Below are positions 46,821 through 61,118 of a stretch of 64,000 nt of DNA, piece after piece. The notes beneath the pieces were generated by a model that did not search any database, had not been told where the DNA came from, and worked only from the letters and a program-made list of their open reading frames with translations. The position numbers and the translations under genes are program-made. Source of the DNA: Zerene cesonia (taxonomy: Eukaryota > Arthropoda > Insecta > Lepidoptera > Pieridae); the NCBI RefSeq assembly GCF_012273895.1, contig NC_052119.1:9152705-9216704 (forward strand), given 5' to 3'. Each line of letters starts with the position of its first letter. The stretch's first letter is position 1.

Positions 46821-47934
46821 AGATTTCTTATTATCAAGTACAGTGCACTATTAAACTAACGTTTAATTATTTAGTAACAGTTGAACTCTATTGATGCCCG
46901 TTGTAAACAATTTTGTTGTGTACAAAATAGAACCTTATCAGTAAAAAAAATCGTTTATAACTGCCATGTTACAACAAAAACGATTAAATTACGTATTTTT
47001 AATCATGTAATGATGTGTTCAACTTCATCATCATCTTCACTTAGCAAATATTGACATAAATAATATCGAAAAATAAATAATAATTGAAAGAAGATTTAAT
47101 AATTAAACGGTATCATCTGTAGTTATAAAAAAATCCTTTACCATAAACATTAAAAATAACAATAAGATTATAATACTTAATTAATAACTAAAGACTGACA
47201 GCCCTACCCACCCTACAGTGACGTTTTAAGGAAATTGTTTCGTGAATTTCCCTTTAGTTTTTCGTTAAAATTGTGTAAAATGTCCTGATGGGCGTTCAAT
47301 CTCGGAAGACAACTGATCAAAGCTATTAATATGGCCTCCCAAATAATTTATTATTAGCCCTGAAAGGCGAGTTTCATTCAATATTGGAAACGAATCAATT
47401 TGATTTATTAAGGTATAAGAAATAAGGAGTGAATGTACTTAAAGAATGATAGTAAGAATTATTTCAAATTTAATTCATTCATATTTAACATGTAGGTTGT
47501 TTTTACCGACTTCAAAAAAGTAGGAGATTTTCAATTCGACTATGAACTTTTCTGTTTTACCCCGTCACCTTACTGGGAGAACTGTATTGATCATTGTTTT
47601 TAATTCAAAAACTGTTACTTGTCATGTGATCTCATTTCAATTAGTTCTAGGTCTGACAATATAAATGCGGTCTAGTTAAGTTGTTAAAAATAATATTTGG
47701 TTTAACTTGTCAATAACATAAAATAAATGAACTTCAGAATTATGAATTAGACAGTATTTAGTAATTTTTTATACATAGGAGGGCTAGTATTTATAGTGTT
47801 ATGAAAGGCTTTCGAAAAACAGATAGTTGCTTATACAAATTTAACTATTTATGGATATTCTGTTTATTCACATCCTAAAAGTATGAAAAAGGAGGCCTTA
47901 ATGTACTTAGGAATGGGATTTATTTAACAAAAAA

Positions 47935-48134
47935 TCACACTAACATTATAAATTTGAAAGTTTGTTTGGATGTTTGTCCGTCAGTCACGATGAAACTACT
48001 GAACGGATTTTGATTTTGTAATTTGGTATCCTGAGCTGCCTTAGGTGATAGGATACTTTTTATCCCGATTAAATGCTTTCTTGAGATAAAACAGGAATCT
48101 TCATATCCCGGGCGGAGCCGGTACGAGCGTCTGG
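47935..48134 (+). mobile_element. Helitron-like element, separate subfamily
   Basis: 200 bp starting TCACACTAACATTATAAATT and ending in CTGG after GGGCGGAGCCGGTACGAGCG. This fits Helitron TC...CTRR ends with a CG-rich 3' hairpin. Confidence 0.5.
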
Positions 48135-48473
48135 TACACCATAAAAGTAGGTTAATTGCTATCCAATCATATAACTGAATAAAAAACATTAAAATGATTG
48201 ATGACCAATAATCCACTGGCATCATTAACGCACAATTAAACAAAATGCGGAAGGTTTAATCCGACCCAACATTAACTCGCTTAGTAACAAGGTAATTGTA
48301 ACAAAAACAGGCGAATTAATAGGGTCTGATCCGATACAGTTCTGCACCCTTCCCTGTATATTAAAATTTCGTTTGTTCGTATAATACGGGTATGTATTTT
48401 AAATTGAACAATGAGTCTTTAATTATTTATGCATATATTATCAATCAGGTATTCATTAAGACTAACTCTGTAA

Positions 48474-48679
48474 TCCTACTATTTTATAATATTATAAATG
48501 CAAAAGTTTGTAAGGATGTGTGTGCGTTTGTTGCTCTTTCACGCAAAAACCACTGAACGGATTGCAATGAAATTTGGTACGTAGACAGCTGGACAACTGG
48601 AATAACACATAGGCACTTTTTATCCCGATATTCCAACTGGATACGGATTTACGCGGGTTAAACCGCGGGGCGCAGCTAG
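48474..48679 (+). mobile_element. Lep1-type Helitron, complete
   Basis: TCCTACTATTTTATAATATT start and GCGGGGCGCAGCTAG end, 206 bp, close to the copies at 7106 and 30366. Confidence 0.8.
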
Positions 48680-50588
48680 TGTAATATAACCAAGAAGTGG
48701 TACGGTATCACCACAGAATTAGAAGACTCGCGTTTTCTTTAAAAACTGTGTATATATAATAGAACTTTTCTGTTTATTTACATTTTATATTTCTGCACTT
48801 CTCCATACGAATATTAATAAAGCCAAATCAAACACCGACCGTACGCGCAATATTCCTAAAAGGGTGTTAATAACCCTTATTTATCTTTCAAAGTTTTACG
48901 TATCTGTGGCACTTTTTGACAGCGTATGTTTTCCCGCCAACTGTCAAATTCTAAAGTCGAGATTACACCCACACGCCCTACTTAAGTATGGAGGATGACA
49001 TACGCCCAATCAACGTAGAATTAACTTGGAAATCTCATTTAAAACATTCGGGTAATTGCCCTCAACTGTTCGTGTGTTTATGATAAATGAAGGATAATGT
49101 TTTGAAATGTATTCCATCCGCTCCATAGTTTTTGTTTTGTTCGATGTGGTTTTCCTAAAATGTCATTAGGTGGATTTCAAATGTTTGCAAACTATTTCTT
49201 CATTCTTTCTTCATATTTTCTTCATGTTGATGAACTCATAAATTATTAATATTGAGGTTAGTACTATTACAACTAAATATGAATTACATAATTTTCTAAT
49301 TTCAATATAATATAACAAAGGATTTTCACAGTTATGAAGACAGAACAGTATTTAATTTGTGTTTCATTCATATAAAATATTATTATAAAACAGACGAACA
49401 TCATTGGATGTGAAAGTGACGACAAATTCTAATAAAATATACCCTTAACATGTAACATCAAGAAGAGTATCACGAATGTAAATCTAGACTTAAGTCTGTC
49501 AATGTGCCATCGACGATACGTCTTATGGGCGAAGGAAGTAGGGAGTTCTAAAGAGGAAGTGGGGTATCGTGAGGAAGTGAGCGCGGACGGATTGCGCTTT
49601 CAAAGCGATCGTTCACCTTTAGAATCTAGGTTAGGTTAGGTTATTCGTTGGTAGTACATGCTGCGATATTACGTAATATGTTTTTGATATGATCATATAT
49701 ATTCATTTTAAATAATGTGTCTATATACACTCTAATTAAAAGATAAATATACATAATCAGCTCCATACCCCGGCCCGGTTTTTCTTTTTCCTAATGTTTT
49801 TTTTTAACACTTTCAAATTAAGAAAACAGAAATGATAAATTTCGCTCCGTATCTCTTAAATTATAAGTTGTGTATCTTACACGTTTTATAATAAAATGTC
49901 AAAGCTCCTATTAAAATATATATGAAACAAAAGATTATCTTTTGTTCAATATCGTAGGTCTTTGTTCTCTGATAATATCAATTACCTTAATGGTTTGAGC
50001 CTAGAGAACTCGACGTAGCATCAAGATATAAAGTCGAACATGCCATCCATTAGGCGAATCTGGGAGCCAAGACTGCTATATTAGTAAAATAACACACCAT
50101 TACCATTCAATTGACAATCTATGAAAATTCAATCATCATTGCTACAAAATTCGTGAAAAAACTAAATCGTAGGCATAATAGTATCGTACATGAATTTTAA
50201 TAATGCCTCGATAAGGTAAATGCAGTGTTGCCAACGAAAATATCGTGAAATAAGGTGCATGGCAATACAGTTGTGAATTTATTGAATTTTATGTTATTTC
50301 AATGGAACACCATTGATCATAAACAATTAATAGACCACTAAATCTGTCAAACTGTTCTGACACACTCTAATTTATTTATTTATTTGGTCAACCAACATTA
50401 GCTTATGTTTTTTAAGTATAAATAATATAACAAATATTCTTGCGAAAAAGTAATAAAACACTTACATGTTAACACAGCATGCACAAATTAAACTAATGGA
50501 GACACTATTGAATCATTTTACGGTATACTCACGTAAATCCTTACATTTTATGAATGGATAATAAATAAATATATCAAAAAGACTTCTG
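48680..50588. other. AT-rich intergenic sequence
   Basis: A GC-richer patch at 49500-49620 with no open coding signal; otherwise unremarkable. Confidence 0.45.
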
Positions 50589-50814
50589 TTTTTTTTTTTT
50601 TTTTTTTTATGTCATAATCGGCAATGGAGCTGGTGGGACACCTGATGATAAGCGCTACCACCGCCCATGAACATTTGTAGAGGCTTAAAGTCGATTACAG
50701 ACCTTACGCCTCTACAAATGGATTGCCGACTTTACATTGGGAAGGGATTAAGAAAGGATTGGCGAGAGGAATAAAGGAAAGGATTGGGAAGGGGAAGGAA
50801 AGAGGATATGGGCC
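50589..50814 (-). repeat. Poly(A)-tailed repeat with a 20-base tail
   Basis: T run at 50589-50608, then ATGTCATAATCGGCAATGGA, a CTTAAAGTCG...CGACTTT region and a GA-rich end. The long homopolymer suggests a young copy. Confidence 0.65.
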
Positions 50815-51203
50815 TTTCTTCTATAGTACCCTATAGATAATCTCTTATGCTTTTTAAGACATTAGGTCACGCAAAGGGCATAATTGCGTGTTCTTATAAT
50901 GGTAAACGTTTCTCTTCACTCACTGCGTTGGGTTTTAACGATTTTCTCAAAGAAATTGTTAGTAAATTCAACCGTCTGTAAGTAAAACATAATCGTTTTA
51001 TGTTGAGCTTGTTTATATTAAGCGGATTATTTCTCTTTTGTAGAATTATTATTAACATAATATTATTTAATAACTCATGTTTATAGATGTTTAAATATTA
51101 ATATATACTAAAAATACTTAAAACTTATTCCAATTGAGGAAAAGGTCAAAACTAATTTTAAATGATTTTAGTTAAAAGTGGTTTTGACAGATGCCCTTAT
51201 CTG

Positions 51204-51370
51204 TCTATATACATAAAGGTGACTGACTGACATAGTGATCTATCAACGCACAGCCCAAACGACTGGACGGTACGGATAAAAATTTGGCATGCAGATAGAT
51301 GTCATGACGTAGGCATACTCTAAGAAAGGATTTTAGTAAATTCTAGCCCCAAGGGGATAAAATTGGGGAT
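51204..51370 (+). mobile_element. Helitron-like repeat, GTGACTGACTGAC type
   Basis: TCTATATACATAAAGGTGAC start, then GATCTATCAACGCACAGCCC and AAAATTTGGCATGCAGATAG, a layout like the other short elements here. The 3' limit is approximate. Confidence 0.35.
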
Positions 51371-54300
51371 GAAGATATTTAACCACGTAATTTTTTTCAT
51401 TAATTTCGACCTTGTTTCGTACGGCATTTAGCTGAGGTTGCTTCCGTTTATAACCATATCAAAATATTTCTCATTAACTTAAATGTTTTCAAACCATATT
51501 CCTAACAACTTTCAGTTCCCATACGGAACACACTCGATCTACAAAACAAATACAAAATTATATTGACTCAGGGTCAAAAGCTGAAGGGTAAAAAGTTAAA
51601 AAGTGGGTGAGCCACGACCACTCATATTTATTTTACCTTCATATTCAGTCTCGGGAATATGGGACTATAATCTTTTAGGGATCCGCATTTAATTCGGAAA
51701 CCACAGTGACTTTTTGTTTTTACGAGATTAAATGTTTGTGGGGAAATTTGTTCCAACCTAGTTTGTTATTTGACAAATATTGTGTACTTATAATTTTTAT
51801 TAAAAAAAATATATATCAACGTAAAATTTTCAGTATTACAACAAATTTAAATGCGACCACATGGTGGCCACCAAATGGTAGCTTTCAAATCATAAAAGAA
51901 TCATTCATCGGTTCACCCGATAAAAAGTTACGGGAAATAAACAAAAAATGAAAAATTAACGTTTCATTTACGTTTAAGCATCACACAAATATGCTGCTCA
52001 ATTTTGAAGGTATTTAGAAAGGTTTGGGATTCAATTACTCGGAAGCTCAGACCCCTTTTAGAGTGAAACGTGTCTTTAAATGCCCTTAGAAATGCCCTAT
52101 ATACTTGCGAAATCACTACTTCATCTTGGCTTTACCTTTTAGACATATACATACATTGCCTGAAAGATATCACTTATAAGCGATAAGGTCGCCTTCTTTT
52201 CTGTATCTTCTCTCAGCATAAACCTCGTTTTTTGAATATTATGATGGTAACACAATAAAGCGTTTAAATAAAAATATAAATAAAACACTTTAACAAAAAC
52301 GAACGTACGTAACGTACACAACATACAAAATATTTACCAAAAAATAAAAAACCCAAAATGCTTTTTGAAAAGTAGGTTAAAAAATAGTAACTTAAACAAA
52401 AACAGTAAAGGTTTAGTTACGTATTGATACATTAAGGAGACAAGAGAAAGATTAACGGGTAAGAAGGAAAGGAATGGGAAGGGACCTTATCATAGTTTTC
52501 TTGAGAAGTGAGTATTTTACTACAGAACCTCTGTACTATAAATTATTATCTTCTTATCTGGGCTGAAAAACACATGATTTGGGAAAAATAATATCCAATA
52601 AGATATTGCGTATTTTGTACTGAAGACTTAATACATTAATGTTTTTACTCAGACTGTATTTTATGCTCTTTTCGTAAATTACCTTCGTGGATAAAGGGTG
52701 CTTTAATATTAAAGAATTCTAATGGAAAAAGAGAAACTACAGGAGACAATTATTGAGTCTTTTCTGCAGTAAATGCTGCTGCTAATTGTACCCTATTGTT
52801 CACTAAAGTAACGATTCACAAGCACTTTTATGAGACTATAGTTGGATGAATATTGACAATAATGACTTTTATCATATCTTAATCAATATTCATTCTTAAT
52901 ACAAGCAATATATATTGGACTAGCTGTTCGCCCCGGCTTCACCCATGGTACATACGTAGCCTATGTAACTCAGGGAAGTTGCAGCTTTCCAAAGGTGAAA
53001 AAATTATAATTGAAATCGGTCCAGTGGTATGGTAGTGGTAGTGCATGCAAACATACTAACATGCAATTGGATTATATGCCTTTCTATTGGCACATCTGTT
53101 CTTTTCTCATATACTATTATTAATATACAAAAAAACCTTCTATATTCTTTATTGTTATAGCAAGGTTTATCTTTATTATTATGTTTTTATAATTCTATTA
53201 TAATTGCATTTGCACTTTTAAATTTTTAATCTGAATCGTCGATAGAAAAATTACAATTTTCACTTTTGCGGCGCTAGCATGAGAATCTGTAATTAACCCG
53301 GGGTCGCCCAAGTGATGCTGGTTTGAGATGGATAGGTTAAGTAAACAGCCATAAATCTTGAGGTGTCGCTTTAATATAGTGGCTCTATACATCATTATTG
53401 GGAACTAATCCTTCAAAGGGTTGGCACGTCATCAATCAGCTGAGGTGCGATTTTGTTTTGAAGATTTCTAGACAAATCTTTTGTGTCTGGAGCCATCTTG
53501 TTGAATTCTTTTGTGAAAATACTGGTATTGAAGATGCCAAGACACTTCCCATATATTTATATGTTAAGTACTAAATAGTTGAATGCGTTTTTTTTTTTTT
53601 AAATAAGGCTCATAACTCACATACTCTAGATCCATATATCTTTTATTTCTACTGCAGTAAATATTGTAGAAACAAATTGATTCAAAAACTTCACTAGCTA
53701 ATAAGGTAACGTTATACTGGTGAGATTATTTTTTAAATTGGTCTTAAATAAGCAATAAAACACCTTCCAACCCCATTCATTTACCATAATATAAAATTAT
53801 ATACAGCATAACAATCCCGCCTATCATACAAAACGTTCACCATCTCTCGCCATATAACCTCGATATACATAACATAAATACACGTCAAGTAGGGATCAAG
53901 TGTCATAAAGGAAACTGCGTTCCCTACAAAATTCAACAGCCTGTTGGAGTGGCTTCTGCAAGAAATGTCAGTACAGTTCATCAGCGTTTTACTTAATGAC
54001 CCTTACTGGTTTGGAAACTGATACACTCCTTGAGGGTAAATGGAGAAAATTAAATATTAAACGAGAGAAATGAAACGAAATTGTAAAATAAATATTTGTG
54101 AAGAAAGCTGTTGGGTTGCGCGGTGGATCCTGTATCAAGTAACAGATGGTTTTTAGCTTAGACTTCAGGAATACAGTTATCCCTTTATGAAATTCTGGAA
54201 ATCAGGTATTTCATATGGCTTATTTCATATTTCGTATGCCTTAACTATAAATTCCGCGTAACTAAAATTATACTGAAAAATTAAAGCTCATAAACAGTTA

Positions 54301-54721
54301 ATAGGATTCAAGGAGTCAAATATCAATCTAACTCCATCGAGATTTCAAGCTCAAAGATTGAAATATTCAAATTCATATATTATGTAATGTATGTATTAAG
54401 TATATATTGTCGTGATATCGAAATGTACCTTCAAATAAACCCTTTCAGGGCGTCTCACATAACATTCTTATCATATTTCCTTTGATCTATATTGAAATGT
54501 AATCCGAATGTAATGGAGGTGATGCTAAACAATGATGAATTTTACTGTGTTTTTGTGTGAGCCTTCCTGAGAATATTATTTATACGTTACGAGCATTTCT
54601 CTGAATAGCGAAACGAAATCATCAAAATATAACACCAAATATTTACGAAACGAAACTCAAACAACACTCAAATAAAGATACAATAAAAGACATACTCAAT
54701 AAAAAATAAAAAAAGAAGATA
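51371..54721. other. AT-rich intergenic sequence
   Basis: Contains the Helitron-like fragment at 52920 and a less AT-rich patch at 53781-53981 with an open - strand frame I cannot identify. Confidence 0.45.
52920..53060 (-). mobile_element. Helitron-like repeat fragment
   Basis: CTAGCTGTTCGCCCCGGCTT end, CCCATGGTACATACGTAGCC, and a TTATAATTGAAATCGGTCCA core. Confidence 0.4.
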
Positions 54722-54910
54722 TTTTTTTTTATGTCATAGCTGGCAACTGAGCTGGTGGTTCGCCTGATGGTAAACGATCACCACCGCCCATGAACATTCG
54801 CAGAATCTCAAACCTCTGAGGATGAGAGGAGAGGATGAGGGATAAGGAAAGGATTGATGAGTGGAAAAAAGGAATGGACTGGGAAGGGCTAGGAGAAGGA
54901 AATAGGCCTC
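54722..54910 (-). repeat. Poly(A)-tailed repeat
   Basis: T run, ATGTCATAGCTGGCAACTGA, GATGGTAAACGATCACCACC; the hairpin is partly lost. Confidence 0.6.
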
Positions 54911-55273
54911 CGATAATTTTAGCATCTGTACACCGTTTCCGCGGGGAATAAAACACAACTATTTTATATACATTTCGAAGACAACGTTTAAAGAATGTAA
55001 TACGACAACAACTTACGTTCATCCAGCAAGTTCATACAACGTTTCACTGCAAAAAGGACCATCTGTACTTGTCCAAGGCTCTAACTGTCACTATCCATCA
55101 AGCGTGAAAACGTAATAATATTCTGAAAGATTGGTTGTCGTTTCGCAGTTACACAATAACTATTGATTATATTATGTATAGCACAATTATTTTATGCTAC
55201 TTTAATCTGGAAAAGCCCAAAGACAAATCAGACGTTGCCATTTCTTTGTAAGATTAAATAGCAGTGTTTTTAA

Positions 55274-55497
55274 TGTGGGAGACAAGCACGCTTCTGCATG
55301 ACTTGTACCAGCCCGCATGGGATACGTACCACAACCATAGACGATCGGCGCGAAATAGTGACTATGAATGATGAATAGTTGCTTACTCCCGTCGACTACT
55401 CTTTCCTTATACATTTTCAGAAGTCCTCTAAAAATCATCATGAGTGGTGGTGTTCGCTTATAACTAAATCCCAATTGGTGGCTCTTATATAAAAATA
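55274..55497 (+). repeat. Degenerate copy of the poly(A)-tailed repeat
   Basis: GTGGGAGACAAGCACGCTTC and ACGATCGGCGCGAAATAGTG correspond to the 5' part of the copy at 3655; the 3' part is barely recognisable. Confidence 0.4.
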
Positions 55498-56916
55498 TAT
55501 GTATATAACTGTTCAACTTTCTTGTCCTTTTTATTCTTTGTGACAGTCAGGACAAAGATTAAGGCTAAATTTTTATAAGAGATTATGTCAATTCATGTAG
55601 TGCCTACTAACTGGCGCCAGCTATCCCTTTTAACCAGGCATTTACCGTATTTTTTTCGATCCATTCTAAAGTCTAACGGAGTTTCATGACACCTAAACCT
55701 CATTTTTATCCACTTAAGGGCGAATTTCCAAGTACATTAAATAATATATAAGAATAGTACAAAATTTCAACAGGACATATGGAGCATTAATATGACAGGA
55801 ATTTATGGAAGTTCTCCTTTATTATATTTAATTTAGAACAGACAAGATTGAATGCGAATAAATCACGTCAGAATATGTTGTTTAAATTCAAGTAACTCTC
55901 AAAGGAAATGAACGTTATCATGAAAAGTTGGTGCGGATATTAACAATCTATCAAACGTCGCAGCTACAGCAAGCGGAACCGTTAAATTGATAGCTCTTTA
56001 CAGCGGAGATTTTATGTTTAAAGTATCTCTTTAATCAGACAATAAACGTTAACAGGATCTTAACTAGGTCTAGGATGATCATTATAGTTTTAGGTAATGT
56101 TGGCTTAGTGGTTACAGTATATTGTAATGGAGACTTCGAATGTTGGTGAATTATATTTTTTTTAAATGATATTTTATTACGTATAAACCGCGCCGTTACG
56201 TTACGCGTTACGGCACCATTCTATCTGGCTACCTCTTCTTTCATGCATACGACAGCGTAGACAGGCAGGCTCTATGTAGGCAGGCTCCGTTGAATAACTA
56301 CTGATCGAATCTTATCCAGCCTTAACCCTAATATATTGATGTCCTGTATGCATACATACATTTATTTTTTTTATTAATTTTCCAAATGACTGCCTGCCTA
56401 TGTGCCTTTCGCTGTGAAATATTTTATCTTTTACCCAACGGTTGCCTGATAAAGACGGCTTTTAGACACAAGGCCGCCATTTTTAAGTAGCTTTTGTTAA
56501 GTTTATCTCTGTTTTATATTTTGTAAGTGTGCAATAAAGAATAAATAAATAAATACTGAAACAAAACATTGCATTGATAAATATATGAATTAATCACAAA
56601 CTGATAAACACACAAACATACAGACACATGATAATCTTAAATTAGCCTCGTTTTCCGCTTTGCGTCTTATAATAAATTCTCCAAAAAAAATAATAAAAAA
56701 ATGTGATGTCGCAAATATCATCAAAAGGTATGCAAAATTGTTATCTCCGAATTGGCCATAACCCAGAAAATACACTACGTCCTTAATATTAGCCAAAGCG
56801 TCATCGTATTACAATATTTCTTCAATAAAATTTCACAAGATCGCTTTTTCTTTACGTAGGTATTTCAGTATTATTTCATTTTATATGTGTAGTCTTCAGT
56901 ATAATATAAACCTATG

Positions 56917-56941
56917 GGTGTGCGTGTGTGTGTGTGTGTTA
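56917..56941. repeat. GT microsatellite
   Basis: GGTGTGCGTGTGTGTGTGTG: an imperfect dinucleotide run. Confidence 0.8.
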
Positions 56942-57790
56942 TAGTTATATTTTGATGCATTTTTGTATCATAGTATACGAGATCTAGTAAAAACTGACTA
57001 ATAATAATAAAACTTTAAATTTAATCTAAAATAGAGACAAGCCTAATGAGCAAATCAAGCTTCGTATTTAGTCCTCATTTGATGGCTATTTTTCTTTTTT
57101 ATTTGTCTGTTGTGTTACAAACATCATCGAAATCTTAATCAAACTCTACCTACAATGTTTACCTAGTCGTCGTCGAATTCCTTGCCATTCTAATGATTAA
57201 TCACGTTTATTCTAATGCACGTATCGAAATAAAATATGCTTTCATCAAATCATTCCATAATTTATAACACGATTTAATGTTTAAATATATTTTATCAAAA
57301 TTATGAAAAGGAACACTTCAAACATATAATAGAGAACCGTTAAATACATAAAATTAATTATTACATATTTGAGGGTTCAAAAATTAATTATACTACGAAC
57401 TACTGCTTATTATTATATGGTTTCTAAAACTTCTCTGCTATTTCCAATATGACTATCTTATACCTAAAGACACATAATGACCCATCAGGAATATTTGAGA
57501 AGTTTAAAAAAGCAATTCGCGCATGCATGGACCATCCCCATGGCTGTGTACAAGCAATTTATTGTCGAACTTAAGGCTGGTAATAACGGCACGAGCAATA
57601 AAAGGTAATTGCGTGGGTATAACTCAGCGTTATCGTAGGTTTCGCCTTAATATTAAGGTGCTGAAAGGATTATTTAAGTTGATGGATGACGGCAGTCTCT
57701 TAGCACGTTCTAAAGACGTGGATGTCAATTTTGTCGACAATTTTATAGTCTTAACTGTCGTATCTTATCCAATACTAGCATTTAAAATTG

Positions 57791-57873
57791 TCAAACTCAA
57801 ATATCTATTTATACAATTGAACTCTTATTGAAGCACTTTTGAATCGTCATAACACAGTTGTTACATTTACTAT
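57791..57873 (+). repeat. Fragment of the same repeat as at 1189
   Basis: TCAAACTCAAATATCTATTT and AAGCACTTTTGAATCGTCAT match the first half of the copy at 1189. Confidence 0.45.
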
Positions 57874-59864
57874 CATTGCAACATATGTCTATTTGGGGAC
57901 AATTTTTGCCTCAATCTACGTACGTACGCCTATGCCGAATTAAAGAGAAAAGTATTATGATGTCAAATTGGTATTCCTGATTAAGTACTAGAGCAAGAAT
58001 TAGTGTCACAAGACGTTACGTATGTCCTGACAAAGTGAAGTGACGATTGAGTAGTTAGCTGATAGTAGTGTGAAGGTCTATTGTCACATACCCACTGACT
58101 TGTACAGACTGCCAATTTATAGGTATCAGGTATTCAAGGTAGATACATAAAATATTGCTTATCTCATGTTAATTTTTCCTACTGGTTTTCACTTATATTT
58201 AAGGGATACTGTTAAAAACAAATCGGCCAATACTCCCAGAGATTTTCCGTCGACTCTATTGTTTTACAGACACTTTGGAGCATATATCATTTGTATTATT
58301 CTTATATTACATGATACATAATTTGTATTATATATTACTATTTCTATAACTATTTAGGTGAAAAAACGCAGAATTATAAAGGTAAAGAAGATTAAATTAG
58401 TTGCATACAATTTACGACACAATTAATTTTAATTTTTTTTGTGGTTAAAGCAGAAGGCAAGTTAGAATAAGAAGGTAACCCAGATATATATTAAAAAGAT
58501 CGAATAATATTAAATGTATGAAAACTTTTCGTTATATTCGGAACCATCAGACCAGCAGTCGCATGAAACACCGCGTGGTCTTAAACATTTTAATGTGTTA
58601 TTACATTTTTATCGCATCCTCTCTCTGCATCCTCGTAAAATAAATAATAGAATCCATTCGCCCCACGTTGCCGTAAACAATGTAGCCTATATACTGTAAA
58701 CCTTTATATCCTTCGCCTACGCTCGTATGCTAATATTAAGTTTGCCCACATTGCATTACCTTTACTTAGCAATTTCTCTCCGTGTTCCGCTCAAACGTAC
58801 AAAATATAATAATGAAACAATGGGAATGCTGTGATGTAAACAATTTTCTAAGAAATGATTAGTAACGTTCAGTCTATTAACGCGGTGAGAATCGCGAGCT
58901 TATTAGCGACTGCTATGATGCTACATATTGGTTTGACAGTTCATGCGTGCTTCATTGCTATATCTTATTAATTAAGATTTAAACTTTAATTAATTTGTAT
59001 CCATTTAAATACGAATATGTTATAGAATGGGGTTGTTTTATTATTAATGTGGTCCTACAATTATGTTACCATTACATTCAATTCTGGATAGATTCATCGG
59101 AGTACATAGTGTATAATCTAACAATATCTAAGGTCATAAAGAAAGTTAGTGGGTGTCCGATTTAAAAGGCAACCACATTGCACATTTTTCAATGATAAAT
59201 TTTTATTTTTTCAAAATCAAACCTGAGGATCAGATTTGATTGTTGAATCACTAACTATAATTCCGAAGAATAAGATATTGATGCCGTTTATCCATTTTCC
59301 AATCAAGCAATCTCTCTACCTTAGTAATAAAAGCCACCCAGTGTCTCCGGGCAATTGAAATCAATTGATCGGACTAAGGCATCGTACTTTACAAACGTGG
59401 ATACGAAGATATCCACTTACCCCATTTTCAAGTACACTATTCGATGCAACATCAACAGACTTCAGTCAACTGTGAAATCTCTAAAATAGCTTATTCTGAA
59501 CATACATTTTCAGTAATTTGAAGGCGAGCTCTTTGAGTACAGAGCTCTGCTGTAAGGTAAACTTACTCGAGCAAGACGGAATCTTTAAACTTAGAAATGT
59601 TGCAATATGAAGATGTATTTTTACAGCATTATAAAGGAGCAGACTTAAGTCTTAGTTTTTTCTCTATGTTTATGAAATAAGGAAAAATAAATTAACTAAT
59701 ATATATGTGTATGCGTTAGATTATTGTAACTTCTTTTATTTATGAAAAAAACGATATTGAATTTATTTACTATAAATTTGTTCACATGTAAAACTTACAG
59801 ATTATTTTATGCAATTAAACAATAATCTACGATAAATAACAGAATTTTTTTACACTAGCTGTAA

Positions 59865-60037
59865 TCCGCGGTGTCACTCGCGTTGTACCCGGATAAAAAA
59901 GTAGTCTATGTGCTAATCCAGACTATAATTTATCTCTGTATCAAATTTCATACAAAGGAGATGAGCTGATTTCGCATGAAAGTGTAATAAACATCCATAC
60001 ATCCTCACAAACTTTCGCGTTTATTAAATTAGAAGGA
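59865..60037 (-). mobile_element. Helitron-like element, Lep1-related variant
   Basis: CTAGCTGTAATCCGCGG at one end and AAACTTTCGCGTTTATTAAA near the other, resembling the copy at 44457. Confidence 0.55.
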
Positions 60038-60268
60038 TAGGATTACGCTCAGTTCAAATAAGATTAAGATTTGAGGTCAAGGAGATTGAGGTGCTGGCTC
60101 ATAGCCATTTTAAGTCTTAATTGCAACAGAAAAAATACTTGTAGCTATATAGCTCATATATTTAATGTAGGTTGTGTAATTATAACCATATTACCCCATC
60201 ATGAAAGTTATCATTGAAATATATTATTTTCATAACAATATTATTTATAATATTAGGAATAAAAAAAA

Positions 60269-60570
60269 CAGTGGTGGCTCAGTGGTGATATCGGATTTCA
60301 AAAAATCGATAAGTCGGGGTTCGAGACCAGACGAGCATGCAGGAAATAAATTGATTTATCAATTTATCTGCACATGGGAATAACAACACCCCTGCTCGAA
60401 ACGATGAAGGAAAACATCGTGAGGATACCGGCATGTCTGAAAGTCAAAAAATTCCACTACATGTGACATCTGCCAACCCGCACTTGGCCAACGTGTTGGA
60501 TAATGGCCTGAACCATCATAGGAGGCCTGTGTCCCAGTGCAGTGGGAATATGTATGGGCTGATGATGATG
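60269..60570 (+). mobile_element. tRNA-derived SINE, more diverged copy
   Basis: Same family: GTGGCTCAGTGG head, GGTTCGAGACC box, GATGATGATG tail. It has more substitutions than the two other long copies, and I found no clear flanking duplication, so it is likely older. Confidence 0.8.
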
Positions 60571-60683
60571 ATTATTATGAAATTTCAAGCCTATTGTGTT
60601 ATCATCAGACACGTGCAATTTCTGTGTATATTACTTCTCTTAAGAACATGATTAAGTGACATATTAACACAATCATAATCTAA

Positions 60684-60823
60684 TCTGATAATATAAACTG
60701 TTTGTTTAATTGAACGATCTGATCTCAGGAACTACTGGATTGATTTCAAAAATTCTCTCACCGTTTATCGTATATGTGACCTCTGTTCTGTGTACCACGA
60801 GCGAAGCCGAGGCAAACCGCTAG
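60684..60823 (+). mobile_element. Helitron-like repeat, GTTTGTTTG subfamily, 3' end intact
   Basis: GATCTCAGGAACTACTGGAT core and GAGCGAAGCCGAGGCAAACC just before a CTAG end. Confidence 0.5.
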
Positions 60824-61118
60824 TCTATTATAATATAAATACATATTCAGAAACACAAATATAAATATCAAATTATTTTTTAACAGTCCGTCATTGACGC
60901 TGAATAATCTGATTTGAAATGTTTATTAAAAGAAGAAGGTATTTTTAAAAGCTGCCAGCAACTTTGTTAAAACTTGAAAGTTTCTTTAAACTTTCGTTAT
61001 TAATTACGGCTGTATATATTTAGACACTATTTCTAGACTAGGTACAATGTAGGATAGTGAAGTCCCGTGTCCTCTACTGGAGTATGGGGCAAATGATAAA
61101 TATCTGTTTCACTGATCG

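Larger units (their letters stand above)
55498..59864. other. AT-rich intergenic sequence
   Basis: Contains a GT run, a repeat fragment (57791) and an unconvincing 102-codon frame at 57523; no gene supported. Confidence 0.45.

Noticed and set aside
49626..49642. Three TTAGG units, the insect telomere motif
   Set aside because: Too short to be a telomeric tract; three units arise easily by chance or as a small interstitial repeat.
57523..57831. 102-codon + strand frame
   Set aside because: Its 3' end runs into a dispersed repeat and no family or motif is visible.
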